Below are positions 18,512 through 27,344 of a stretch of 64,000 bases of DNA, in pieces. The DNA comes from Duncaniella muris (GTDB taxonomy: Bacteria; Bacteroidota; Bacteroidia; Bacteroidales; Muribaculaceae). The position numbers were made by a program, and so were the translations under genes. The first letter of the stretch is position 1. Each line of letters opens with the position of its first letter. The notes beneath the pieces are model-generated. The model did no database searches and was not told where the DNA came from. It saw only the letters and a list, made by a program, of their open reading frames with translations. Location of the stretch: positions 1 to 64,000 of the forward strand of contig NZ_PUEC01000015.1 in assembly GCF_003024805.1 (NCBI RefSeq). The letters are read 5' to 3'.

Positions 18512-19360
18512 TTACTTGTTGAGGTTATAGACCGTGCGACGGATGTAGGGCTTGAGCGCGGGCACTTTCTCGGCAATGGCGTTGACAGCGAGACGCGACA
18601 CGATGATACCGCCGAGCACATTCAGGTGAGTGTTGTCGATACGTCCGTCAGGAGCGAACTCATAGCCGCCCACGGGCATCCACATGAACAGCGAGCGTGA
18701 ATTGTCGCGGCCGAGGCCCTGCACGAGCTCATGGGTCAGAGAATTCATGTCGATGAACACCACGCCCATCTCCTCGGCCACATTGCGCGGAGCTATGCGG
18801 TAGTCGCCATGAGTGTCAACCAGCGTGTCGCCCTCGGCGGGATAGTTCTCCAGACCCTTCTTCCAGGTCTTCTGGCGGTCGTCGGTCTGAGCAGCGGCAA
18901 TACCGTTGGCCGGGAAATTGCGGCGCACTATCGAGTTCATAAGAATCGGTGTGGCACCCTTCTCGCGGGCCTCGCTCACAAATTTCTTAAGATTGGCATC
19001 GAAGCTTCCGCCGGGCACAGTGTAGCGGTCGAGGCTCTTGGCCTTCTCGTCATTGTGGCCGAACTGGATGATCACATAGTCACCGGGGCGGATCTTCTCG
19101 CGCACCTTGTCCCAGCGGCCTTCGTCGATGAAGCTCTTCGAGCTGCGGCCGTTGACGGCGTGGTTGTCGACCTTGATGGCACCTTCGAGATAGATAGGCA
19201 GCATCTGGCCCCAGCCGCGTTCCTGGTTTTCCTTGTCGAGAGGCTTGTTGGCCATTGTCGAGTCACCGATCATAAACACTGTGATAGTGTCAGACGGAGC
19301 CTGCGCCCAGGCAAGCACCGGAAGAGCTAATGCGATAAACAGTGATGAAATAAGTTTCAT
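18512..19360 (-). CDS. SGNH/GDSL esterase, rhamnogalacturonan acetylesterase-like (CE12)
   Basis: A 282-aa secreted esterase with signal peptide MKLISSLFIALALPVLAWAQ. SGNH blocks are present: the nucleophile in FMIGDSTMA, the Gly/Asn block NHAVNGRSSKSF, IIQFGHNDE, and the catalytic Asp-His pair in DNTHLN. This arrangement is that of rhamnogalacturonan acetylesterases, which remove acetyl groups from pectin. It stands alone, about 12 kb from the pectin cluster at 30-41 kb, and could work with it. It has its own promoter at 19414-19444 and ends at the large palindrome. Other SGNH acetylesterases remain possible. Confidence 0.85.
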   Translation of the reverse strand: MKLISSLFIALALPVLAWAQAPSDTITVFMIGDSTMANKPLDKENQERGWGQMLPIYLEGAIKVDNHAVNGRSSKSFIDEGRWDKVREKIRPGDYVIIQFGHNDEKAKSLDRYTVPGGSFDANLKKFVSEAREKGATPILMNSIVRRNFPANGIAAAQTDDRQKTWKKGLENYPAEGDTLVDTHGDYRIAPRNVAEEMGVVFIDMNSLTHELVQGLGRDNSRSLFMWMPVGGYEFAPDGRIDNTHLNVLGGIIVSRLAVNAIAEKVPALKPYIRRTVYNLNK

Positions 19361-19413
19361 GATAATTTAGGTATGATTTGATTGATTTTCTGGTTCCGCA
19401 GTAAAACACACCG

Positions 19414-19444
19414 CAAAGTTAGCCTATTTTCAGGAAAATTCAAG
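19414..19444 (-). promoter_or_regulatory. Promoter of the SGNH esterase gene
   Basis: On the minus strand TAACTTTG (19421-19414) is a full -7 match; CTTG (19444-19441), one mismatch from TTTG, lies 19 nt upstream. The predicted start near 19407 leaves a leader of about 47 nt. Confidence 0.55.
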
Positions 19445-19451
19445 CAGCCTG

Positions 19452-19868
19452 TCACTTGCTTTTAACCACCGCGGCCTCATCTTCCATCATACGGGCCACA
19501 TTCAGAGGCGGGATCATCAGACTATTGAACGCCGTACCCTCCGTCTTGCAGAACAGAATCCCGCGCGAGGTTCCGACCGTGTGCACTGCAAGAATTTCAA
19601 GCACCGATTTCGGTATCCCGACTCCGTCTTTCCTGACAAAACCGACCCAATCCGATTCATGGATCCGGAACTCACACAGCACTTTGAGTACAAGAATCGT
19701 ATTGTCCTCATGCGTAAACCTGAAACCGGCCTCACATGCTATCTGCCGGCTCTCCGAAGAATACTGAAACGAAATTTCAGTCAACATATTCATTTCGCCC
19801 TGCGGCAGGCTCTCCGAAAGGATTGCAAACTGGCTGACGGCAATCCTTGACATATTAAAACGTACCAT
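19452..19868 (-). CDS. SecB-like chaperone of a toxin-antitoxin-chaperone (TAC) module
   Basis: A 138-aa protein whose C-terminal half has the SecB core pattern: VHTVGTSRGILFCKTEGTAF followed by NSLMIPPLN, comparable to the SecB LPPVNF segment. The expected partner is the upstream XRE antitoxin, as in the Mycobacterium tuberculosis HigB1-HigA1-Rv1957 system, where the SecB-like chaperone stabilises an otherwise unfolded antitoxin. The ATG at 19868 shares its first base with the antitoxin stop (TGATG), so translation is coupled. A GTG one codon upstream is an alternative start. It is the last gene of a minus-strand three-gene operon and is AT-richer than the flanking genes. The assignment rests on motif and context, not a profile search. 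Confidence 0.7.
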   Translation of the reverse strand: MVRFNMSRIAVSQFAILSESLPQGEMNMLTEISFQYSSESRQIACEAGFRFTHEDNTILVLKVLCEFRIHESDWVGFVRKDGVGIPKSVLEILAVHTVGTSRGILFCKTEGTAFNSLMIPPLNVARMMEDEAAVVKSK

Positions 19869-20347
19869 CACGCAATCTTATTTGTTGATTTTCGATTTTC
19901 GGCAACACCCCAGTCGCAGCTTCCGATTCTGACTGACGATTTGCCGACCACGGGCAGCACTTTCACACTTTGAGCCGAAGCCGGGGCCTTGGCTTCGGGC
20001 TTTACAAAAGGTATTGTCCTGAAATAAACGCTGCTCTGCGTCCAGTCTTTCGGCTGCAGATAAGTATTCTCTACCACCTGCTCGGCATAGGCCTTCGGCA
20101 TAAGCTCGATCCGCGGCACCATATCGCATGCGAGCGCAAGCTCCACAAGTTTCGACAGCTTATGGTCGAAATCTCCGTTGAGAATCTGCGACACATAGCC
20201 TTTCGAGACCCCGAGGCGGGCGGCAAACTCGGTCCGAGTCAGATGGTTTTCATCAAGATAACGCTTAATATTATCAAATATCATCAGCTGCACAAGCTGT
20301 GTCCAGTAAGCCGATGACTCATATTTATTCTTATTCAGTAATTTCAT
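19868..20347 (-). CDS. XRE-family antitoxin (HigA-like) with C-terminal extension
   Basis: A 159-aa DNA-binding antitoxin. The helix-turn-helix lies at about 33-72 (RTEFAARLGVSKGYVSQILNGD), preceded by a short helix. Beyond residue 90 an extension rich in Ala, Pro and hydrophobic residues ends with a Trp-containing patch (VRIGSCDWG) and a polar tail. In TAC antitoxins such an extension is the chaperone-addiction segment; calling it so here is inference. The ATG at 20347 is used; a longer TTG start at 20356 is possible. The gene follows the toxin by 12 bp and overlaps the chaperone start. It probably autorepresses the operon, perhaps at the palindrome 20976-20993. Confidence 0.82.
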   Translation of the reverse strand: MKLLNKNKYESSAYWTQLVQLMIFDNIKRYLDENHLTRTEFAARLGVSKGYVSQILNGDFDHKLSKLVELALACDMVPRIELMPKAYAEQVVENTYLQPKDWTQSSVYFRTIPFVKPEAKAPASAQSVKVLPVVGKSSVRIGSCDWGVAENRKSTNKIA

Positions 20348-20359
20348 TTTAATCAATGA

Positions 20360-20878
20360 TTACTTAACATCATCACTACCGGAATCTTTTCCGGCTTCAA
20401 CTTCATCACTTTCATCCTTGATTGCAATCCTGTCAGGAATATAATTAAAATGCCTGAACACTTTTGCTATGTCCTTATCCTGTCCCTTCTTATACCCGGC
20501 AACCACCAGATAATTGTCAGGCTCCTTCTTTATGGCATAAAGCCTCAGATGTTTGGTCTTGAACTCATAGACATCCTTCCTGTCGCGCTTTCCGCCGGTG
20601 ATATGCCTGTATTTGCTCTGCGGCAGATTGTTGTTATCGACCTTGCCCATTATGGCAAGAAGTTCCGCAAGTTCGTCAATATCGCTCTTTTGCTGTAGCG
20701 AATCTATGAATTCCTTACAGAAACAGCGGCCGTTCTTATACAGAAAATAAAATTCATACTTCGGGTTGCCTATGTCATCCAAAGGACACAGATGATATTC
20801 GTCCATTAATTCGTCATAATTATTTTTTTTAATTGATAGATTCCCGGACTGTGGTCCGGTTATATTGCCGCCACACAT
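20360..20878 (-). CDS. HigB-like (RelE/Gp49 superfamily) toxin
   Basis: A 172-aa protein with a HigB/Gp49-type core at about 95-145: VYEFKTKHLRLYAIKKE, then YLVVAGYKKGQDKDI. These match the pattern in which HigB mRNA interferases carry basic residues for ribosome-dependent mRNA cleavage. The N-terminal 40 residues (with CGG and a low-complexity KKNNYDELMDEY stretch) and the acidic C-terminal tail (ESDEVEAGKDSGSDD) are longer than in minimal HigB toxins. It is the first gene of the operon, giving toxin-antitoxin-chaperone order. A start at Met25 (20806) is possible. Function is inferred from motif and neighbours. Confidence 0.75.
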   Translation of the reverse strand: MCGGNITGPQSGNLSIKKNNYDELMDEYHLCPLDDIGNPKYEFYFLYKNGRCFCKEFIDSLQQKSDIDELAELLAIMGKVDNNNLPQSKYRHITGGKRDRKDVYEFKTKHLRLYAIKKEPDNYLVVAGYKKGQDKDIAKVFRHFNYIPDRIAIKDESDEVEAGKDSGSDDVK

Positions 20879-20928
20879 TAATTTATTATATTTTTATCAA
20901 CACATGGCTGCTCAATTGTTTTCACCTG

Positions 20929-20960
20929 CAAATATAATCTGTTTTCGTCTGAAAAACAAA
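20929..20960 (-). promoter_or_regulatory. Promoter of the TAC operon
   Basis: On the minus strand TTTG (20960-20957), a 20-nt spacer and TATATTTG (20936-20929) match the Bacteroidetes consensus perfectly. The start near 20922 gives a leader of about 45 nt to the toxin ATG. Confidence 0.8.
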
Positions 20961-20975
20961 AAATAGTCATTAAAA

Positions 20976-20993
20976 GTTTAGTCAAAACTAAAC
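20976..20993. promoter_or_regulatory. Candidate operator palindrome of the TAC operon
   Basis: GTTTAGT-CAAA-ACTAAAC is a perfect 7-bp inverted repeat with a 4-bp spacer, located 15 bp upstream of the TAC -33 element. Position and symmetry suit binding of a dimeric XRE repressor. The rest of the 20994-21276 spacer shows no gene. Confidence 0.5.
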
Positions 20994-21276
20994 CGCGCGC
21001 TTCTGATCGGGCTGGACTTTCGGTGTCGGTTTATCAAATTGGAGGGAGGAGCAGATGCGGGAATGGGGCTGCATGGGCTCACAGATGGGTGCACAGACGG
21101 GTTCGCAGGGGTCCTGCGGGCTGTCAACGAGGGCTAATTTTAACTATATTTAGGCTAATTCCATCTCCATATTTTAACAGTTTGTCATTTTACCGGTCAC
21201 TTTTTCGATGTTTTTGAGCCATTTTTTCTTACTTTTTCCATTTACAAACCCATTTTAAACAAAAATTGACATAAAA

Positions 21277-21308
21277 TTTGTTTATTAAATTTCAATTTCA
21301 TATTTTTG
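21277..21308 (+). promoter_or_regulatory. Promoter of the SusC/SusD operon
   Basis: TTTG (21277-21280), exactly 20 nt, then TATTTTTG (21301-21308): a perfect consensus match. The predicted start is near 21315, leaving a leader of about 115 nt that contains the hairpin at 21330-21357. Confidence 0.85.
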
Positions 21309-21329
21309 CAACTCCAAAGCCAAATCAAG

Positions 21330-21357
21330 GCGATTAGTTAAAAAGTGTTCTAATCGC
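21330..21357 (+). promoter_or_regulatory. Leader hairpin upstream of susC
   Basis: GCGATTAG (21330-21337) and CTAATCGC (21350-21357) form a perfect 8-bp stem with a 12-nt loop, about 15 nt into the predicted susC transcript. It may stabilise the 5' end or serve as a regulatory structure; no known riboswitch is recognised. Confidence 0.5.
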
Positions 21358-21430
21358 GAACATCTGCAAATCCTGCACAATCTATCACTACCCCATATAA
21401 TCTATCATTATCATTTATATCTGTCTTATT

Positions 21431-24400
21431 ATGAGGAAAAGTCTATTAATGCTGTTAGTCATGATCCTTGTTGGATTCGGGCTGACAAACGCGCAAACCT
21501 CTGGTATAGGGGGGGTTACGGGCATTGTCATCTCTGCGGATGACGATGAGCCCGTTGTGGGCGCAAGCGTCATGGTCAAGGGCACCAAAGTTGGAACCTC
21601 GACCGACATCGACGGAAAGTTCACAATCGGGAAGCTCCCGGCCGGTGCAAAAACGCTCGTGGTGAGCTACATCGGCATGAAAACAAAGCAGGTGCCCATT
21701 GTCAAAGGCACCGAAATGAAAATCTCTCTCGAATCTGACGCCGAGCAGCTCCAGGAAGTAGTGGTGACCGGTATGCAGAAGATGGACAAACGCCTCTTCA
21801 CCGGTGCGGCCACTAAGATTGACGCCCAGGATGCACGCATCAGCGGTATGGCCGACATCAGCCGAAGCCTCGAAGGCCGCGCTGCAGGTGTCTCTGTCCA
21901 GAACGTATCCGGTACTTTCGGTACCGCCCCCAAGATCCGCGTCCGCGGTGCCACATCTATCTACGGTAGCTCCAAGCCCCTCTGGGTGGTCGACGGTGTG
22001 ATCATGGAAGACGTGATGAATGTTTCTGCCGACGACCTCTCCTCAGGTAACGCCGAAACCCTCATCTCTTCAGCTATCGCAGGCCTCAACGCCGACGACA
22101 TTGAAAGCTTCGACATCCTCAAGGACGGCTCCGCAACCTCTATCTACGGTGCGCGCGCTATGGCTGGCGTGATCGTTGTGACTACCAAGAAAGGTAAAGC
22201 CGGTCGCAACTCCATCAACTACACCGGCGAATTCACCATGCGCCTCAAGCCCAACTACCGCGACTTCAACATCATGAACTCGCAGGACCAGATGAGCGTC
22301 TACCAGGAACTCGCCCAGAAAGGCTACCTCAACTATGCTGAAATCGCCAACGCATCGTCAAGCGGTGTCTACGGCAAGATGTATCAGCTCATCAACCAGT
22401 ACGATCCCGCCACCGGCCGCTTCGGTCTTGAAAACACCGACGAGGCCAAGGCAAACTATCTCCGCGCTGCCGAATACCGCAACACCGACTGGTTTGACCA
22501 GCTCTTCTCAAACTCTGTGATGTCAACCCACTCCATCAGCCTCTCTTCAGGTACTGAGAAGGCCCAGCACTATGTGTCGGCATCAGTAATGTATGATCCG
22601 GGATGGTACAAGCAGAGCGACGTACAGCGCTACACTGCCAACCTCAACTCCAACTTCAATATCTCTGACAAGGTTTCTTTCAACCTCATCTCCAACGCCT
22701 CTTACCGTAAGCAGAAAGCTCCCGGCACACTCGGCAGCGAGATCGATGCCGTGTCTGGCGAAGTGAAGCGCGACTTCGACATCAACCCCTACTCATACTC
22801 GATGAACACCTCGCGCACACTCGATGTCAACGAATTCTACACCCGTTCATACGCTCCATTCAACATTCTCCACGAGCTCAAGAACAACTACATGAAGCTC
22901 GGTGTTAGTGACTTCCGCCTTACCGGTGTGCTCACCTACAAGCCCATCCGTAAAGTAGAGCTCTCGCTCCTCGGCGGCATGCAGAACACCTCTACCTCGC
23001 AGGAACACTTCATCCTCGATGACTCCAACCAGGCCCTGGCATACCGCTGGATGCCTACTGCCGCTATCCGCGATAGAAACCCGCTTCTTTACACAAATCC
23101 TGACGATCCCTACGCATTCCCCGTTTCAATCCTCCCCAACGGCGGTATCTACGAACGCGCTGACCGCAGCATGTTCAAGTGGGACATGCGCGCCGCAGCC
23201 CGCTACAACGACGTATTCGCTGAAGACCACATCGTCAACCTCTACGCCGGTATGGAGACCAACTCCGTTGACCGCCACTCTACCTGGTTCCGCGGCTGGG
23301 GCATGCAGTACAGCATGGGTGAAATCCCCAACTATGCCTATCAGGTATTCAAACGCGGCCAGGAAGAAAACACCGACTACTACACCCTGACCAACACCAG
23401 CGAACGCTCGGTAGCCTTCTTCGGCAACGCCACCTATTCTTATAAGGGAAAATACAACCTCAACGGCACCCTCCGCTACGAAGGCACCAACTCACTCGGC
23501 AAGAGCCGCTCTTCCCGCTGGCTCCCCACCTGGAACGTGTCAGGATCATGGAACGCCCATGAAGAAGAATGGTTCCACAACTTCAACCCCACATGGAGCC
23601 ACCTCACTCTCAAGGCTTCTTACTCTCTGACCGGCGACCGTCCCTCTGTCAGCAACGCCTACGCCATAATCAAATCCAAGAATCCCTGGCGCCCCTCTAC
23701 AGGTGCAAACGAAAGCTCACTCTACGTATCATCTCTCGCCAACAGCGAACTCACATATGAAAAGAAACACGAGCTCAACCTCGGTCTCTCAACCGGTTTC
23801 ATCGACAACCGCATCAATGTAGAATTCGACTGGTATCGCCGCAACAACTTCGACCTCATCGGTGTCACCAACACCCAGGGCATCGGCGGTGAGATCCAGA
23901 AGTTCGGCAACGTTGCCTCTATGCGCTCTCACGGTGTCGAGCTCTCACTCACCACCAAGAACATCGTGACCAAGGACTTCTCCTGGACCACCAACTTCAT
24001 CTATTCTTACAACAAAAACAAGGTCACTGACCTCAAGACCACAAAGAATGTGATGCAGCTCGTTTCGGGCAGCGGTTTCGCCCAGGAAGGCTACCCCGTG
24101 CGCTCGCTCTTCTCAATTCCCTTCATGGGACTTAACGAAGAAGGTCTCCCCACTTTCCTTGACCAGGACGGCAACATCTCGACCACCGGCATCTACTTCC
24201 AGACCTCAGACCCCGAAAAGCTCAAATTCCTGAAGTATTCCGGCAGCATCGACCCCACTGATCTCGGTTCGTTCGGCAACATCTTCCGTTACAAGGATTT
24301 CACCCTCAACGTCTACATCACCTATTCTTTCGGCAACGTCATCCGTCTCGATCCCGTCTTCTCTGACGAATACACCGACCTGACCGCCACTCCGAAGGAA

Positions 24401-24769
24401 TTCAACAACCGCTGGACAGTGCCCGGCGACGAAAACCGCACCAACATCCCTGTGATCGCCTCAATGCGCCAGAACAAGAATGATTCTCACCTGGACTACG
24501 CCTACAACGCCTACAACTACTCGGATGCACGTATCGCCAAGGGCGACTTCATCCGCATGAAGGAAATCTCGCTGGCCTATCAGGTGCCCGCCAAGGTGAC
24601 AAACGCGCTGCGTCTCTCCAACGCCATGTTGAAGCTCCAGGCAACCAACCTCTTCCTTATCTACGCCGATAAAAAACTCAACGGTCAGGACCCTGAGTTC
24701 TTCAACACCGGCGGTGTGGCTGCCCCGACCCCCAAGCAGTTCACTCTGACAGTCAACCTCGGTTTCTAA
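21431..24769 (+). CDS. SusC/RagA-family TonB-dependent outer membrane transporter
   Basis: A 1112-aa outer-membrane importer of the SusC class. In order: signal peptide (MRKSLLMLLVMILVGFGLTNAQ), a carboxypeptidase-regulatory-like domain (about 28-105, GVTGIVISADDDEPVVGASV onward), the TonB-box/plug start QLQEVVVTGM, the plug domain with GRAAGVSVQNVSG and the RGA-containing SusC signature (IRVRGATSIYGSSKPLWVVD), then the beta-barrel ending in FTLTVNLGF. It pairs with the SusD lipoprotein 22 bp downstream. There is no N-terminal STN domain, so no FecI/FecR signalling is expected. The substrate is unknown; the associated metallopeptidase hints at a protein or glycoprotein ligand. Confidence 0.96.
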   Translation: MRKSLLMLLVMILVGFGLTNAQTSGIGGVTGIVISADDDEPVVGASVMVKGTKVGTSTDIDGKFTIGKLPAGAKTLVVSYIGMKTKQVPIVKGTEMKISLESDAEQLQEVVVTGMQKMDKRLFTGAATKIDAQDARISGMADISRSLEGRAAGVSVQNVSGTFGTAPKIRVRGATSIYGSSKPLWVVDGVIMEDVMNVSADDLSSGNAETLISSAIAGLNADDIESFDILKDGSATSIYGARAMAGVIVVTTKKGKAGRNSINYTGEFTMRLKPNYRDFNIMNSQDQMSVYQELAQKGYLNYAEIANASSSGVYGKMYQLINQYDPATGRFGLENTDEAKANYLRAAEYRNTDWFDQLFSNSVMSTHSISLSSGTEKAQHYVSASVMYDPGWYKQSDVQRYTANLNSNFNISDKVSFNLISNASYRKQKAPGTLGSEIDAVSGEVKRDFDINPYSYSMNTSRTLDVNEFYTRSYAPFNILHELKNNYMKLGVSDFRLTGVLTYKPIRKVELSLLGGMQNTSTSQEHFILDDSNQALAYRWMPTAAIRDRNPLLYTNPDDPYAFPVSILPNGGIYERADRSMFKWDMRAAARYNDVFAEDHIVNLYAGMETNSVDRHSTWFRGWGMQYSMGEIPNYAYQVFKRGQEENTDYYTLTNTSERSVAFFGNATYSYKGKYNLNGTLRYEGTNSLGKSRSSRWLPTWNVSGSWNAHEEEWFHNFNPTWSHLTLKASYSLTGDRPSVSNAYAIIKSKNPWRPSTGANESSLYVSSLANSELTYEKKHELNLGLSTGFIDNRINVEFDWYRRNNFDLIGVTNTQGIGGEIQKFGNVASMRSHGVELSLTTKNIVTKDFSWTTNFIYSYNKNKVTDLKTTKNVMQLVSGSGFAQEGYPVRSLFSIPFMGLNEEGLPTFLDQDGNISTTGIYFQTSDPEKLKFLKYSGSIDPTDLGSFGNIFRYKDFTLNVYITYSFGNVIRLDPVFSDEYTDLTATPKEFNNRWTVPGDENRTNIPVIASMRQNKNDSHLDYAYNAYNYSDARIAKGDFIRMKEISLAYQVPAKVTNALRLSNAMLKLQATNLFLIYADKKLNGQDPEFFNTGGVAAPTPKQFTLTVNLGF

Positions 24770-24791
24770 TCCACTCTAAAGAATCAGTAAA

Positions 24792-26381
24792 ATGAACAAA
24801 TATATAAAATACGCATTCGCGCTTGCTCTGCCGACCGTAGCCCTGTCATCATGCGACGACTACCTCGACACCATGCCCGACAACCGCGCCACCATCAACA
24901 GCGAAGACAAGATCAAGAGCCTCCTCGTGTCGGCCTATCCCACTCATGAATTCAGTCTTGTCTGCGAAATGTCATCAGACAACTGCGACGATGCCGGCCC
25001 CAACAACCCCTATACAGAACGTTACTGGGACGACGCCTTTGCCTGGAAAGATGAAGTCGAAAACTTCAATGAATCTCTGTCTCGTTACTGGGAAGACTCA
25101 TACAATTGCATCGCATCAGCCAATGAAGCTCTTGAGGGCATCAAACGCCTTGGAGGTCCAGAGACCACTTCTCTTCAGGGTCTCTATTCGGAAGCTCTTC
25201 TCTGCCGTGCCTACAACCACTTCATGCTCGCGCAGCTCTTCTGCATGCCCTGGACTCAGAACGCAGCCCAGGAACTCGGTCTCCCATACATGGAACATCC
25301 TGAAACCGAACTCCGTCCGGAATATGAACGAGGCAATCTCGCCGACTTCTATGAAAAGATCGAAGCTGACCTCACAGAAGGGCTCAAATATGTGACCGAC
25401 TCTCACCTTGACGTCCCCAAATATCACTTCAACCAGAAAGCAGCCTATGCTTTCGCAACTAAATTCTATCTTGCTGTGGAGAAATGGCAGGATGCAGCCG
25501 ATTGGGCCACAAAATGCGTAGGCTCATCGCCCAGATCACTTCTGCGCGACTATGACACCCAGGCAGCTCTCCCCGTTGACGGCAACAACATCCTTAACGA
25601 GCCTCAGGCTGTGGAATACATCAAAATCACCAACTCGTGCAACCTGATGTTCACAACCGCCTATTCAACACTCGGTGTAGTATTCAACCGCGCATACTCC
25701 GGATCACGCTACAATCACAATTCCCACATAGCCGAAACCGAGACCTTCCGTGCCCGTCATCCTTTCGGCTCAATGAAGCGTGTCTACGGGATGTATCGCG
25801 GCACCAACATCGACAAAGCCCTCCTCCGAAAGGTGCCCTGTCTGTTCGAATACACCGACATTGTTGCCGGAAACGGCTTCTACCACACTGTGGTGCCCGT
25901 ATTGACCATTGACGAGACCCTTCTTAATCGCGCCGAGGCCTACATCATGCTCAACCGCTACACAGAAGCCGCAGCCGACCTTACACTCTGGGCCCAGAAC
26001 ATAACCACAGGTTGCCCAACCCTCACTCCTGAGAACATAACCAATCTCTATAACTCCGCATCCTATAGCTATTCAGCCGACAATCCTATTGAGGGAACAA
26101 TCAAGAAGCACCTGAATCCGGCATTCGCCATCGATGCCGAAGGATCGACCCAGGAAGCCATGCTCCAGTGCATGCTCGCATTCCGCCGCATCGAAACCCT
26201 CCACTTCGGTTTCCGCTGGTTCGACATCAAGCGCTACGGAATAGAGATTCCCCGACGCACTCTCAATGCCAGTGGTCTTCCTTCGGTTCAGACCGACTTC
26301 CTTGCCAAAGACGACAAGCGCCGTGCATTCCAGCTTCCGCTTGAAGTACGCGATGCAGGCCTCGAAGCCAATCCCCGCTAA
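24792..26381 (+). CDS. SusD/RagB-family nutrient-binding lipoprotein
   Basis: A 529-aa surface lipoprotein with lipobox ALSSC (Cys21). It shows the SusD layout: an N-terminal TPR-like SusD_N region (NCIASANEALEGIKRLGG, YSEALLCRAYNHFMLAQLFCMPW) and the C-terminal RagB/SusD domain with LNRAEAYIMLNRYTEAAADL, RRIETLHFGFRWFDIKRYG and the end FQLPLEVRDAGLEANPR. It closes over the SusC barrel as a lid and captures ligand at the cell surface. It belongs to the operon that starts at 21431. Confidence 0.96.
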   Translation: MNKYIKYAFALALPTVALSSCDDYLDTMPDNRATINSEDKIKSLLVSAYPTHEFSLVCEMSSDNCDDAGPNNPYTERYWDDAFAWKDEVENFNESLSRYWEDSYNCIASANEALEGIKRLGGPETTSLQGLYSEALLCRAYNHFMLAQLFCMPWTQNAAQELGLPYMEHPETELRPEYERGNLADFYEKIEADLTEGLKYVTDSHLDVPKYHFNQKAAYAFATKFYLAVEKWQDAADWATKCVGSSPRSLLRDYDTQAALPVDGNNILNEPQAVEYIKITNSCNLMFTTAYSTLGVVFNRAYSGSRYNHNSHIAETETFRARHPFGSMKRVYGMYRGTNIDKALLRKVPCLFEYTDIVAGNGFYHTVVPVLTIDETLLNRAEAYIMLNRYTEAAADLTLWAQNITTGCPTLTPENITNLYNSASYSYSADNPIEGTIKKHLNPAFAIDAEGSTQEAMLQCMLAFRRIETLHFGFRWFDIKRYGIEIPRRTLNASGLPSVQTDFLAKDDKRRAFQLPLEVRDAGLEANPR

Positions 26382-26438
26382 GCGGTCTTTCAGTAACAGT
26401 TCCCCCAAAAACAAACTAATCATTTCTAAAAGATCACA

Positions 26439-27332
26439 ATGATGAAAACCAGAATATTAAGCCTTTTACTGCTTTCCGCCGTAACTTTAGGCTTCACGGC
26501 CTGCTCCTCTGACGATCCCGATACAAGCTACTCGGTGATCGAACCCGGAGTGACCGAAAAAAATGATCTCGACCTCTGGATTGAAGCCAACTACCGGAAG
26601 CCATACAACATCGACTTCAAATACCGTTACGAAGATATCGAAGGTGACTTCAACTACTACCTCGTACCGGCTCGCTACGAAGATGCCAACACAATGGCCC
26701 ACCTTGTCAAGCATCTCTGCGTTGAAACCTACAACGAAGTAGCCGGCGTTGACTTCACCCGCCAGTACTTCCCAAAGATGTTCTACACCGTAGGCGAATG
26801 GGAATACCAGAACAACGGTACCATCATTCTCGGCACTGCCGAAGGAGGTCTGAAAATCTTCCTTACCGGTCTCAACTATCTGCCGACCTATATGCAGAGC
26901 GCAGCTACCCTGAATTACTACTACATCAAGACAATCCACCACGAGTTCACCCACATCCTCAACCAGACAAGGACTATTCCCTCTGATTTCCAGACAATAA
27001 CCCCTACCGGTTATGTAGCCGACATGTGGAATGAGACCCCCAACTGGCTCCCGCGCGGATTCATCTCCGATTACTCGCAGCACTCTTACATTGAAGACTT
27101 TGCAGAAGTAATGTCTGTCTACATCACAAACGACAGCGCTACCTGGGACAATTGGATGACCCAGGCCGGAGCAACCGGATCAGGCCTCATCCAGCAGAAA
27201 CTCGACATCGTGCGTGATTACATGCTATCTAACTTCGGTATCGATCTCGATGAGCTCCGCGAAGTAGTGCAGCGCCGTCAGAATGAAGTTGTTTCAGGTC
27301 TCGTTGACCTGCAGGATCTCACTGTAAAATAA
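26439..27332 (+). CDS. Zinc metallopeptidase lipoprotein (Peptidase_Mx1-like)
   Basis: A 297-aa lipoprotein (lipobox GFTAC, Cys22) with a gluzincin-type active site: HEFTH at 168-172 supplies two zinc-binding His and the catalytic Glu, and the downstream YIEDFAEVMS segment (220-225) can provide the third ligand. This matches the putative zinc-binding metallopeptidase family that Bacteroidetes encode next to SusCD pairs. It probably trims protein or glycoprotein substrates at the outer membrane for uptake by the SusCD complex; that role is inference. It is the third gene of the operon. Confidence 0.85.
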   Translation: MMKTRILSLLLLSAVTLGFTACSSDDPDTSYSVIEPGVTEKNDLDLWIEANYRKPYNIDFKYRYEDIEGDFNYYLVPARYEDANTMAHLVKHLCVETYNEVAGVDFTRQYFPKMFYTVGEWEYQNNGTIILGTAEGGLKIFLTGLNYLPTYMQSAATLNYYYIKTIHHEFTHILNQTRTIPSDFQTITPTGYVADMWNETPNWLPRGFISDYSQHSYIEDFAEVMSVYITNDSATWDNWMTQAGATGSGLIQQKLDIVRDYMLSNFGIDLDELREVVQRRQNEVVSGLVDLQDLTVK

Positions 27333-27344
27333 TCCATCTTCTAA

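Noticed and set aside
21023-21217. 64-codon ORF upstream of susC
   Set aside because: Trp/Arg/Gly-rich translation with no signal or domain, between the TAC operator and the susC promoter; likely chance.
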